Shown here one piece after another: positions 8,691-16,402 of a DNA stretch of 64,000 nucleotides. The stretch's first letter is position 1, and each line of letters starts with the position of its first letter. The position numbers and the translations under genes were made by a program. The stretch comes from Armatimonadota bacterium. Lineage in GTDB: Bacteria; Armatimonadota; Fimbriimonadia; Fimbriimonadales; Fimbriimonadaceae. The stretch covers positions 163,280-227,279 of the forward strand of contig JAFDWU010000001.1 of NCBI GenBank assembly GCA_018268315.1, in the 5' to 3' direction. Under the pieces are notes generated by a model that was not told the origin of the DNA, ran no database searches, and saw nothing but the letters and a program-made list of their open reading frames with translations.

Positions 8691-9559
8691 TGGCGACCTG
8701 GGATTCCGTTGCAAGCCTATTGAGATACTCCTCGCCGGTTGCCCTGGCGGCGGTCGGGGAGACGGTCGTTGAGGTCTCGGGGATTATCAACATCGGACTG
8801 GAAGGCATGATGCTGGCGGGGGCGTATGCGGCGGTGGTCGGCAGCTTGCAAACAGGCAACCCGTGGATTGGCGTGCTTTACGGCGTCGGCGCGGGGATTG
8901 CCTTCGCGCTTGTCAACTGCCTCGTCCTTGTGTATCTGAGGGTCGATCAGGTGCTTGCCGGAACCGCGATGAACCTGCTATCGCTGGGCCTTACCTCCAC
9001 GCTTTTCCGGGCGCGATTCGGGCAGAGCGGCCAGCTCATCAGCGCGCCCGAGATTTCGCGCTTCGCGGGGGTGGACGTCATCATCATAGGCCTTGCCGTG
9101 TTAGTGCTGGGGCTGCATTTCCTGATTCGCCGTAGCGGATGGGGGCTGGCGCTTCGGGCTTGCGGTGAATACCCCTCGGCGGCGCGAGCCTCGGGCTACT
9201 CGGTTGAAATGCTACGCTGCTCGGCGCTATTGATTGGCGGACTGTTTGGCGGGCTGGCGGGAGCGTATCTCTCAATTGGTATCGCGGGCAGCTTCGCCGA
9301 AAACATGACGAGTGGGCGTGGGTTTGTCGCCATCGCGCTGGTGACCTTCGGCCGATGGCGTACACCGTGGGTGCTGGCAGCAGCGTTGCTTATCGGCTAC
9401 GCGGAGTCTCTGCAATATTCCTTGCAAGGCACAAGCTCGATTCCCTACCAGTTCTTCCTCGCGCTGCCGTATTTGATTGCGCTGGCGGTCCTGGTTTTCG
9501 TCGGGAAAGGAGCGATCGCGCCGGAGTCGTTGGGAAACACGGAACTAGAGGTGGGGTAA
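8690..9559 (+). CDS. BMP-type importer permease B
   Basis: A 289-residue membrane protein, shorter partner of the preceding permease. It contains the typical NIGLEGMMLAGAYAAVVG stretch (about 34-51), GSFAENMTSGRGFVAIALVTFGRWRP-like cytoplasmic loop residues, and 8 or so hydrophobic helices. The ATG overlaps the upstream stop by one base. It ends the operon: a strong hairpin follows at 9563. Confidence 0.9.
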   Translation: MATWDSVASLLRYSSPVALAAVGETVVEVSGIINIGLEGMMLAGAYAAVVGSLQTGNPWIGVLYGVGAGIAFALVNCLVLVYLRVDQVLAGTAMNLLSLGLTSTLFRARFGQSGQLISAPEISRFAGVDVIIIGLAVLVLGLHFLIRRSGWGLALRACGEYPSAARASGYSVEMLRCSALLIGGLFGGLAGAYLSIGIAGSFAENMTSGRGFVAIALVTFGRWRTPWVLAAALLIGYAESLQYSLQGTSSIPYQFFLALPYLIALAVLVFVGKGAIAPESLGNTELEVG

Positions 9560-9562
9560 GTG

Positions 9563-9598
9563 CTGGCGCTGGGAAACCCAGCGCCAGTGGACCAGCCC
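9563..9598. terminator. bidirectional hairpin between convergent genes
   Basis: CTGGCGCTGGG-AAA-CCCAGCGCCAG forms an uninterrupted 11-bp stem (9563-9587), followed on the plus side by a short T-run (CCCTTTTGG). It separates the importer operon from the convergent PEP-CTERM gene. The U-tract is weak, so termination efficiency is uncertain. Confidence 0.6.
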
Positions 9599-9607
9599 TT
9601 TTGGGGG

Positions 9608-10159
9608 TCAGCGAGCCGCTTTGCGGCGCCGAGCAAGGGCAAGGATGCCGAGGCCAAGGGCAGCCATTGAGGTTGGTTCTGGCAGAACGCCATCACTGAG
9701 TCCCTCATAGCGAAATCCGAGGCCGGTGTCGTAGATACACCAGTTGTAACCCTCTCTACCTACCTCCGGCAGCACAAATACAGGATTTAGGTTCACCGGC
9801 AGACCGGTATCCGCGGGGGCGTCGATCGGGTCTTGGTCCGAGTAGAAGATCAGGTGAGCGGTAACCGCATCGTTAAAGAACCTGAAAGCATCGGAGTAGT
9901 CGTTGCTTGGCGGCTCAGTGAATGCGATATCACCCGGCACCAAGAGTTCCGGCATATCGTAGATCAAGACAGGGCCAGCGATGCCGCCGGTCGGGTCCGC
10001 CGCCAAATAACCCTTAACGTTATATTGGGACCCGTCGGGAAGCGTGAAGAACCCATTCCCCCACTCATCGAACGTGAAGGTGAACTGAGCCTGAGCGACC
10101 GCAGGAACCACCGAAAGAGCTACAACGACAGCAGTTGCGCTCCAGAATGTGCGTTTCAT
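9608..10159 (-). CDS. PEP-CTERM sorting-domain protein 1
   Basis: A 183-residue exported protein. Residues 1-24 are a signal peptide (positive start, VVVALSVVPAVAQAQ). The C-terminus has PEPTS, then a hydrophobic stretch (MAALGLGILALA) and RRRK, which is the PEP-CTERM signal recognised and cleaved by an exosortase in diderm bacteria. The body is Asp/Pro/aromatic-rich with no known domain. It stands alone between a terminator and a 200-base upstream region. No exosortase gene is in the window. Confidence 0.88.
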   Translation of the reverse strand: MKRTFWSATAVVVALSVVPAVAQAQFTFTFDEWGNGFFTLPDGSQYNVKGYLAADPTGGIAGPVLIYDMPELLVPGDIAFTEPPSNDYSDAFRFFNDAVTAHLIFYSDQDPIDAPADTGLPVNLNPVFVLPEVGREGYNWCIYDTGLGFRYEGLSDGVLPEPTSMAALGLGILALARRRKAAR

Positions 10160-10359
10160 TTTTCCTCCAATGAAGCCGCGTCAGACAGTCCAACCCAAGT
10201 GTTAAGTCCGCATCAGCGGCAACAAACGATAGATATTATAAGACGATTAATTGTAATTTTCTGGCAAAATTACTGTGGTCGACTAAACCTTCTTTGCCTA
10301 CAGGGAATATTGCCCATTTGCGGCTCGGCTTGCGCAACCACTGGGTAAAACGGAGTTCG

Positions 10360-10755
10360 ATGTCGGATAGCTTTGAGGAGCAGCAGGTTATCAAGCTGGG
10401 GGTGGCGGGCGCGCTTTCTCGCGAGTTCGCAGCGGACCAGACTCAGTTCCTGAACCTGATTGCGGAGACACTGAAGAAGGCCTTCCCGGCAGAGACGAAC
10501 GTGCTGACGAAAGGGCTGTTTACCAAGAAGACGGTCGGGTTCGAGCTAATGCTGGGCGACTGCAAGTACCGCCTTGAGCAGATGGGAAGCCGGCTGGAAG
10601 CCACCAAGGCAAAGATCGTGCGTGGCATCGCGTTGAAAACCGACTCAATCCCCGTGGAGCAGTGCTTAAGCGAGCTCTCGGAGCAGCTAGAGGCAAAGGC
10701 ACAACAGAGCGGCGTTGACCGCGCGGCGCTTGCCCGCCTGTTGGGCTTGGATTAA
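10360..10755 (+). CDS. uncharacterised small protein in the YbjQ-like operon
   Basis: The ATG at 10360 gives a 131-residue acidic-helical protein opening MSDSFEEQQVIKLGVAG. An in-frame start further upstream (10294) adds Arg/Gly-rich residues that do not look coding. No signal peptide or membrane segment is seen, and a heptad-like helix runs through the C-terminal half. I do not recognise a family. It ends 3 bases before the first YbjQ-like gene, so it is probably part of that operon. Confidence 0.7.
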   Translation: MSDSFEEQQVIKLGVAGALSREFAADQTQFLNLIAETLKKAFPAETNVLTKGLFTKKTVGFELMLGDCKYRLEQMGSRLEATKAKIVRGIALKTDSIPVEQCLSELSEQLEAKAQQSGVDRAALARLLGLD

Positions 10756-10758
10756 CCC

Positions 10759-11640
10759 ATGACCGACGAAGAGCGCGCGAGATTTGACGAAGCCAGCCAG
10801 GAGAGCATCCGCAACGGCGGGCTGCCACTAAACGCGATCGCGCGGCTGCAAGAGCAGGAAAAGCGGCACGGCACTCCAGAGCAGTTCTTCTCATCCGACT
10901 TAAGCGTAAACGAGCTTCTGCTAACCCGCCAATGCGGGTACGAGCCGCTTGGGCAGGTGATGGGAAGCTGCGTTTACAACGTGGGCTGGCAGTACATCCC
11001 GCAGGGCGTTTGGGTTTACAGTTCGCAGGAGTTCTCGGTGCTGAGCGGCGCGCACATGGAAGCGCGCAAACTCGCCTTTAACCGATTGCAGCAGGAGGCG
11101 GCGCTGCTGAAGGCAGACGGGGTGGTGGGTGTTCGCTTCATCCGGAAGGGCGAGGGGCTTTTCCAGAACGGGCTTGAATATATCGCCCTTGGCACCGCGG
11201 TGCGGGCGATTAACGAAAAGGATCGCTATCCTGGGCCTCCGTTTGTTTCCAACCTCACCGGCCAGCAGCATTACGCCCTAAGGCAGGAAGGCTTCCGGCC
11301 GGTGGGGTTTGTGTTTGGCAACTGCACCTGGCTTCAGTATCCAGACTGGCGAAGCCAGAACGCGCTCCTTAGTTTCCGCAACGCCGAGCTAACCAGCCTG
11401 ACCCAGGGCATGTACACGGCGCGCTCGCTGGCGGTGGGAAGGATGGAGGCGGAAGCTATTTCGCTGAGCGCGAAAGGGGTCGTGCAAGCGGTGATCGAGC
11501 ATTCGATCGAGGAGATCGAGGCCAACAACTCGCGCTACTTCCTCATGACATTTCTCTCGTTCGGCACCGCCATCGCATCGGATTATCGTTCTTCAGAGGT
11601 CGGCGAAGTGAAACCGATCGTCTCGCTATCCAGTAATTAA
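10759..11640 (+). CDS. tandem YbjQ-like (heavy-metal-binding fold) protein 1
   Basis: 293 residues with two related halves. Each half has a segment of the form SDLSVNELLLTRQCGYEPLG then VMGSCVYN, and a helix ARKLAFNRLQQEAALLKADGVVGVRF, which matches the YbjQ/UPF0145 core (ALxRMxxEAxxLGADAVVGV). The second half is more divergent (ARSLAVGRMEAEAISLSAKGVVQAV). YbjQ forms a pentamer; the heavy-metal-binding label rests on fold and is weakly supported. No signal peptide. It is followed 9 bases later by a paralog with the same duplicated layout. Confidence 0.75.
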   Translation: MTDEERARFDEASQESIRNGGLPLNAIARLQEQEKRHGTPEQFFSSDLSVNELLLTRQCGYEPLGQVMGSCVYNVGWQYIPQGVWVYSSQEFSVLSGAHMEARKLAFNRLQQEAALLKADGVVGVRFIRKGEGLFQNGLEYIALGTAVRAINEKDRYPGPPFVSNLTGQQHYALRQEGFRPVGFVFGNCTWLQYPDWRSQNALLSFRNAELTSLTQGMYTARSLAVGRMEAEAISLSAKGVVQAVIEHSIEEIEANNSRYFLMTFLSFGTAIASDYRSSEVGEVKPIVSLSSN

Positions 11641-11649
11641 GGAAACCCT

Positions 11650-12471
11650 ATGAGCCAATACGAACCAGGATCAACCACCGGCCTTCCCGAGGCAGCCGTC
11701 GCCCGCCTGCGCTCTATGCGCGGCGATGCCGCCGCCCCAAAGCTGTTCACAAGCGACCTTTCCACCAACGAGTTCCTGCTGATTCGGGAAGCGGGTTTCG
11801 ATCCGCTTGGGCTGGTGATGGGAAGCTCGATCTATCACATCGGGTTCCAGATGGCGAAGATCTTCCAGAACCAGGAGATGGACGTTCTTACCCAAGCGAT
11901 GTACGGCGCCCGCGAGCTTGCGATGAAGCGCATGGAAGAAGAGGCGGATATCCTCGGCGCGGATGGCATCGTGGGCGTTCGGCTGACGGTTAATCGCCAG
12001 GAATGGGGCGAGAATCTTGCTGAATTCATGGCGGTTGGAACCGCCGTAAAGCACCGCTCAGGCGACCATTATCGAACGGTGAAGAACCGGCCGTTCACCT
12101 CAGACCTTAGCGGGCAGGATTTCTGGACGCTGCTGAAGGCGGGGTACCAGCCGTCGGCGCTGGTGATGGGCACCTGCGTGTATCACGTGGCGCATCAGGG
12201 CTTTATGAAAGCGCTTCAGCGCGTTGGCCGCAACGTGGAGATGGAGAACTTCACCCAGGCCCTGTACGATGCGCGCGAGCTTGCGCTTTCGCGGATGCAG
12301 GCGGAGGCGGAATCGGAGCAGGCGGTGGGAATCGTGGGCGCGAGGGTTGAGGAGAGCAGCTACTCTTGGGGCAGCCACGTTATCGAGTATTTCGCGGTGG
12401 GCACGGCGGTTCGTCCGCTGCCTGGCGCGGGCGAGGTCCCCGAGCCCGCGATGGTGCTTCCGCTAACGTAG
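11650..12471 (+). CDS. tandem YbjQ-like (heavy-metal-binding fold) protein 2
   Basis: 273 residues, again two YbjQ-like repeats: SDLSTNEFLLIREAGFDPLG with ARELAMKRMEEEADILGADG in the first half, and SDLSGQDFWTLLKAGYQPSA with ARELALSRMQAEAESEQAVG in the second. Each ends with an AVGTAV strand. It is a cytoplasmic protein. Together with the upstream gene, the operon encodes four YbjQ-like domains. The second-half repeat retains a VGARVE strand while losing the usual acidic GADG turn. Function is unknown. Confidence 0.75.
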   Translation: MSQYEPGSTTGLPEAAVARLRSMRGDAAAPKLFTSDLSTNEFLLIREAGFDPLGLVMGSSIYHIGFQMAKIFQNQEMDVLTQAMYGARELAMKRMEEEADILGADGIVGVRLTVNRQEWGENLAEFMAVGTAVKHRSGDHYRTVKNRPFTSDLSGQDFWTLLKAGYQPSALVMGTCVYHVAHQGFMKALQRVGRNVEMENFTQALYDARELALSRMQAEAESEQAVGIVGARVEESSYSWGSHVIEYFAVGTAVRPLPGAGEVPEPAMVLPLT

Positions 12472-12494
12472 CCTAGCCCCGGAGGGGAGCCATC

Positions 12495-12692
12495 TTGGGA
12501 AGATTCGTTAAGGAAGTATCCACGTTTTGCCTTGGAATGTTGGGCGTTTTCCTATCCATTCTTGGGGTCAGCTATCTCTTGATCCCGCGACTCGGCTCAG
12601 GCTGGGTGACGCCATTCGCAACTCTCATTGTCGGCGCGATAATGCTTGCCGTGGCGGTGATCATCGCCTGGCGTTATCAGCCACCGAAATGA
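12495..12692 (+). CDS. small two-helix membrane protein
   Basis: 65 residues starting at a TTG with GGAGGGGA a few bases upstream, which supports the non-ATG start. Two hydrophobic helices (about 12-30 and 38-60) are separated by a short loop, ending in RYQPPK. It lies 24 bases after the second YbjQ-like gene and is probably the last gene of that operon. No family recognised. Confidence 0.6.
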   Translation: MGRFVKEVSTFCLGMLGVFLSILGVSYLLIPRLGSGWVTPFATLIVGAIMLAVAVIIAWRYQPPK

Positions 12693-12758
12693 CTCGATAC
12701 GTGCAAGAATCAGGCACTAAAGCGCATGCCGAATCGTTGAGGAGTGAACAAGGAATAC

Positions 12759-13421
12759 ATGATCGCACCTCTCCTCGTCTGCTTAGCTCTGGCCGTCCAG
12801 CAGGACGACATGGTTCCATCGGCAATGCCCGATGCGAAGGTAAGTGGCGTGGCATACCGACCCGGTTTCTCAGCAATAGTCGAATGGAAGCCTGGTCATG
12901 CAATCGAACCAATGGAGAGTTCACTCCAGATTGTTCTTCACGGACCCAACAACCTGAGGAAGGTCATTCATTCTCTAAATGACTTCAGGGGTTCGGTCGA
13001 TATTTCAACCCCCGACGAAGCCTTACGCTTTTGCCGCATTTGGACAAGCAAACGCTATATGTGGTACTTCGACCAAATAGCGCGTGAAGTTCACTGGGCC
13101 CCACCTATCGACCTTAGCCGCACTTTGAAGAAGTCAGGGGTGCGCCTGAACGGCCCAGTGATTCTGCCAAACGGTTTTGAAGGTGCAATACACGAACCTG
13201 CTTGGAAGAACCTTGTGACCAGGTATCCCAAGGTGTTCACTTATGGGAGCGGATTTGTTATTGAGCGCCTAATTATCAAGCCTGTGGACTACCGCAGATG
13301 CAAGTTGTACGTCTCACGCGAGGAAGTTGGGTTCGATGGAAGTTTTAGGGCCATACTCTCGACATTCAGAACTGGAACCTCGTTCGACCGGATCACGTGG
13401 TTCATTCCATTCCTCCTGTAA
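12759..13421 (+). CDS. secreted protein of unknown function
   Basis: The ATG at 12759 has AAGGA about 5 bases upstream and gives a 220-residue protein with a short signal-like N-terminus (MIAPLLVCLALAVQQ). A GTG at 12744 would add 5 polar residues and has a poorer ribosome site. The mature part is moderately Trp- and Arg-rich (CRIWTSKRYMWYFDQIAREVHW) with no motif I recognise. It sits alone between the YbjQ operon and the pterin-synthase-like gene. Its AT content is slightly higher than that of its neighbours. Confidence 0.6.
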   Translation: MIAPLLVCLALAVQQDDMVPSAMPDAKVSGVAYRPGFSAIVEWKPGHAIEPMESSLQIVLHGPNNLRKVIHSLNDFRGSVDISTPDEALRFCRIWTSKRYMWYFDQIAREVHWAPPIDLSRTLKKSGVRLNGPVILPNGFEGAIHEPAWKNLVTRYPKVFTYGSGFVIERLIIKPVDYRRCKLYVSREEVGFDGSFRAILSTFRTGTSFDRITWFIPFLL

Positions 13422-13461
13422 CCACCACAAACCCGCCGTTTGCTTCGTAGTATAGGTAGCC

Positions 13462-14313
13462 ATGCCGCACGACGCCTCCGCAAAGCCGGTCCGACTGACC
13501 CGCAAGGTCAGCTTCTCCGCCGGACACCGGTATTGGCTGAGCTCAAAAACCGAGGCGGAAAACCGCAAGCTCTTCGGGCAATGGGCGTCGCCCTTCAACC
13601 ACGGCCACAACTACGTACTGGCGGTAACGGTCGAAGGAACTGTCGAGCCGAGCAGCGGGATGGTGGTGAACATCAAAATCATCGACGACCTGCTGAAACG
13701 GCACGTTTTAAGCAAGTTTGACCAGAAAAGCCTGAATGATGAAGTACCGGAATTCATAGACCAAGCCCCTAGCCTTGAGAACCTGCTGCTGGACATCAAG
13801 AGGCGCATCACAGAAAGCAAAGAGCTAACCGATAGCGTCAAGTTAGTTCACCTAAGACTTGATGAAATGCCCACACTTTACGCCGAACTCGACCTAACCA
13901 AAGAACCCATGTTGACCATCACTCGCTCCTACGAATTCGCGGCCTCCCACCGTCTGCACAGCCCGGACCTTAGCCCGGAGGAGAACATCCGGTTATACGG
14001 CAAGTGCAACAACCCGGCTGGGCACGGGCACAACTATCTGGTGGATGTCACCGTCAGCGCGCCGGTGAACGCGGAAACCGGAATGTCGGTGGATATTGCC
14101 TGCCTGGACACCGTGGTGAACGAGCAGGTGGTGGATCGCTACGACCACAAGAACCTTTCTGAAGATTTGCCGGAGTTTAAGGGGCGGGTTGCGAGCAGTG
14201 AAATCGTCGCCCAGGAAATCTTCAACCGCCTAAAAGAAAACGTACCCGGCAAGCTTTGCCGAGTACGCCTTACTGAAACTGCGAGAAATATTTTCGAAGT
14301 AAACGCCGATTAG
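13462..14313 (+). CDS. two-domain 6-pyruvoyl-tetrahydropterin synthase / QueD-like protein
   Basis: 283 residues made of two PTPS/QueD domains (about 10-145 and 150-283). The second has all catalytic features of the family: zinc His163, His188 and His190, nucleophilic Cys182 in CNNPAGHGHNY, the Asp228-His229 pair and substrate Glu272. The first keeps the zinc His22, His47 and His49, Asp87 and Glu135, but has Trp41 in place of Cys and Gln88 in place of His. It therefore looks catalytically silent. The C-terminal domain likely converts dihydroneopterin triphosphate, for either the queuosine or the biopterin branch; the sequence does not decide. QueD is normally a single domain. Confidence 0.88.
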   Translation: MPHDASAKPVRLTRKVSFSAGHRYWLSSKTEAENRKLFGQWASPFNHGHNYVLAVTVEGTVEPSSGMVVNIKIIDDLLKRHVLSKFDQKSLNDEVPEFIDQAPSLENLLLDIKRRITESKELTDSVKLVHLRLDEMPTLYAELDLTKEPMLTITRSYEFAASHRLHSPDLSPEENIRLYGKCNNPAGHGHNYLVDVTVSAPVNAETGMSVDIACLDTVVNEQVVDRYDHKNLSEDLPEFKGRVASSEIVAQEIFNRLKENVPGKLCRVRLTETARNIFEVNAD

Positions 14314-14837
14314 GCTTCGACAGCCTCTTCTTCGTGCGCTTCTTCAACTGGAGCAGCTTCCGGCTCAGCAACTACTGCTACCGGAGCGTTCGGGTCGTAA
14401 ACCTCAACGATGATGTTGGCATCCACCGAACGGTGGAGATCGAGAACAACCTCGTGCTTGCCAAGTCGCTTGATCGGATCGTGAAGAGCGACCTGCTTCT
14501 TCTCAACCGTGAACTTATGCTGAGCCTTGAGGGCATCGACGATGTCCTGCGAGGTGATGGCGCCGAACAGTTTGCCGGCGTCGCGACCAACCTGGCCCTC
14601 GATTCGGACAACTGCGCCTTCGATCTTGTCTCGAAGAGCTTCAGCGGCGGCCTTTTCGCCCGCGGTCTTCTCTTCAAGGCGCTTCATTCGCTTCTCAAGA
14701 GCGGCGATCTGGTTCTTATCCGCAACGATGGCAAGGCCACGCGGGAAAAGATAATTGCGAGCGTAGCCATCGGCGACGGTGACCACTTGCCACTGCTTGC
14801 CAACCTTAGGCACTGTACTGTTCAGAATAACTTTCAT
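14310..14837 (-). CDS. rplI: 50S ribosomal protein L9
   Basis: 175 residues opening MKVILNSTVPKVGKQWQVVTVADGYARNYLFP, the L9 N-terminal domain that binds 23S rRNA. A long central helix (NQIAALEKRMKRLEEK) follows, then the C-terminal domain with GKLFGAITSQDI and KRLGKHEV. The tail is unusually acidic (Glu-rich, EEAHEEEAVEA). It converges with the pterin synthase-like gene, overlapping by 4 bases at the stop codons. It is not in the standard rpsF-ssb-rpsR-rplI order. Confidence 0.95.
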   Translation of the reverse strand: MKVILNSTVPKVGKQWQVVTVADGYARNYLFPRGLAIVADKNQIAALEKRMKRLEEKTAGEKAAAEALRDKIEGAVVRIEGQVGRDAGKLFGAITSQDIVDALKAQHKFTVEKKQVALHDPIKRLGKHEVVLDLHRSVDANIIVEVYDPNAPVAVVAEPEAAPVEEAHEEEAVEA

Positions 14838-14849
14838 CTCAAAACCTTC

Positions 14850-16256
14850 TTATTTCTCGACCCCAATCCCAAAGGTCGGGCTATTGCGCTTGAACACATG
14901 ATCCAGCCCGGCCCATCCGACGACTCCGTGGGAGAGATCCAGACGCATCCGCACATCCAACCTCGGCGCATTCAAATCGAACGCATCACCGACGGCATGC
15001 AGTCTCGGCGCAAGGAGATAGTCTACCCCCACAGATGGCTTACTGGCGTAAACCCCGTACAGAAACTCGCTTCCTTTAGAGAAAGGTTTGCCTAAGCGGA
15101 CGTTGATTTTGTTCGATTCGAAGGCATCGTAGATGCCTAGGTGGATGGTCGAATCGGGCAGCGGAAGCGAGAAGTTGGCGTCTTGTCGCCAGTGCTTGGG
15201 GTCTCGCTCGTGGATGACATCCATGCTCGCCTTGATGGTGGGGGTTTTCACGCCACTACCGCCCTTGTCGAAGAACCCTTTTAGCTTCTTCACAAGCTCT
15301 TTGGCTTCGTCTTCGATCTCGCCCGCCTTCTTGGCAAGTTCAATCGCCTGGCCGGACACCACCGCGCCGTTCTTGGAAATGATCTCCGTGTTCTTGGCGA
15401 TTTCCTTGCCGGTGGTAGTGATCTCTGCGATATTGGCGGCGGTCTGGGCGGCGGGGTCTCGCAACTTAGGATCGTTGATGAGGGCGTCGATAGAGGCAAC
15501 CAGCTTATCGGCGCGCTTGGTCATGGAGTTCAGATTCGCCATGATCTGCTCGCCCTGGTTCTGCAGCTTCCCTTCCTTCAGCAACTTGGCCACCATCTGG
15601 GTCGCCTCGTTTATGTTGTTCATCGCGGAAGACGCGCTGGCCATCGCGGTGTGGATGGCAAGCCGGTTTTCCGAAAGAGAGCCCTGCGCTTGGTGGGCAA
15701 GCAGCCCGAACTGCTTCATCGTCTCGCTGCTGTTCTTCAGCAGTTCCTTGATGTTGCCGGTCATCTGCTGGTCTTCCAGCAGCTTGCGGACGGCGGTGAG
15801 AGTCTTGGTGAATTCGGCGACAGTCTCTTTGCTGTTGGGGACCATCTGGTCGAGCGCGTTCGCGCGAACGCCTTCAAGGCGCGATTCTGGGGGAGCATCT
15901 TGGCTAGAGCTCGATGGCAAAATCGTGAGCGGGCTCTCGCCAAGGCTGAGGAAGCTGCCGGGGATGATGGCGGTGCTGCCAAGCGGAATTCGGAAGCCCT
16001 CGTCGATAGTCATCGTGAGGCGGGCGGTGGCGGGATCGGCCAGTTCGACCTTGGTTATGGTGCCGATCTTGACACCGGACATCAGGATGCGGGTTCCGGT
16101 GGTAATGCCACCGGCATCTTTGAAGTAGGCGTAGTAGATCGTGGTTTTTGGCGCTACCAGGAAACTGCGTCCGAGAAGATTGAACGCGCCGTAAAGCAGA
16201 GCGAGGAACACCAGAACCAACGCCCCAACTTTTGCTGCCCCTTGCATGACCAGCAT
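14850..16256 (-). CDS. MlaD-type MCE-domain lipid-transport protein
   Basis: 468 residues. A single N-terminal transmembrane helix (about 10-28) anchors a periplasmic MCE domain (DAGGITTGTRILMSGVKIGTITKVEL, about 46-75). A long helical region with heptad repeats (about 150-340) follows, and a C-terminal segment resembles outer-membrane strands (LGKPFSKGSEFLYGVYASK). MCE proteins form hexameric tubes that shuttle phospholipids between the membranes. Its partner permease MlaE is not adjacent, and the only ATPase of MlaF type is 5.7 kb away. It is 12 bases upstream of rplI on the same strand. Confidence 0.85.
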   Translation of the reverse strand: MLVMQGAAKVGALVLVFLALLYGAFNLLGRSFLVAPKTTIYYAYFKDAGGITTGTRILMSGVKIGTITKVELADPATARLTMTIDEGFRIPLGSTAIIPGSFLSLGESPLTILPSSSSQDAPPESRLEGVRANALDQMVPNSKETVAEFTKTLTAVRKLLEDQQMTGNIKELLKNSSETMKQFGLLAHQAQGSLSENRLAIHTAMASASSAMNNINEATQMVAKLLKEGKLQNQGEQIMANLNSMTKRADKLVASIDALINDPKLRDPAAQTAANIAEITTTGKEIAKNTEIISKNGAVVSGQAIELAKKAGEIEDEAKELVKKLKGFFDKGGSGVKTPTIKASMDVIHERDPKHWRQDANFSLPLPDSTIHLGIYDAFESNKINVRLGKPFSKGSEFLYGVYASKPSVGVDYLLAPRLHAVGDAFDLNAPRLDVRMRLDLSHGVVGWAGLDHVFKRNSPTFGIGVEK

Positions 16257-16402
16257 TTTAACCTGTATGGATTGCCGGGCGTATGCTCTCGCAAAGGAAT
16301 TCCTTTAACTGCGCCAAAAGCGCCCCCTACTGATAAAGCGTGCGGGTTCCCTGCGCGCGCCCATTTGGCTATCCGATTTGAGGCGATACTTGTTGCAAAG
16401 CC

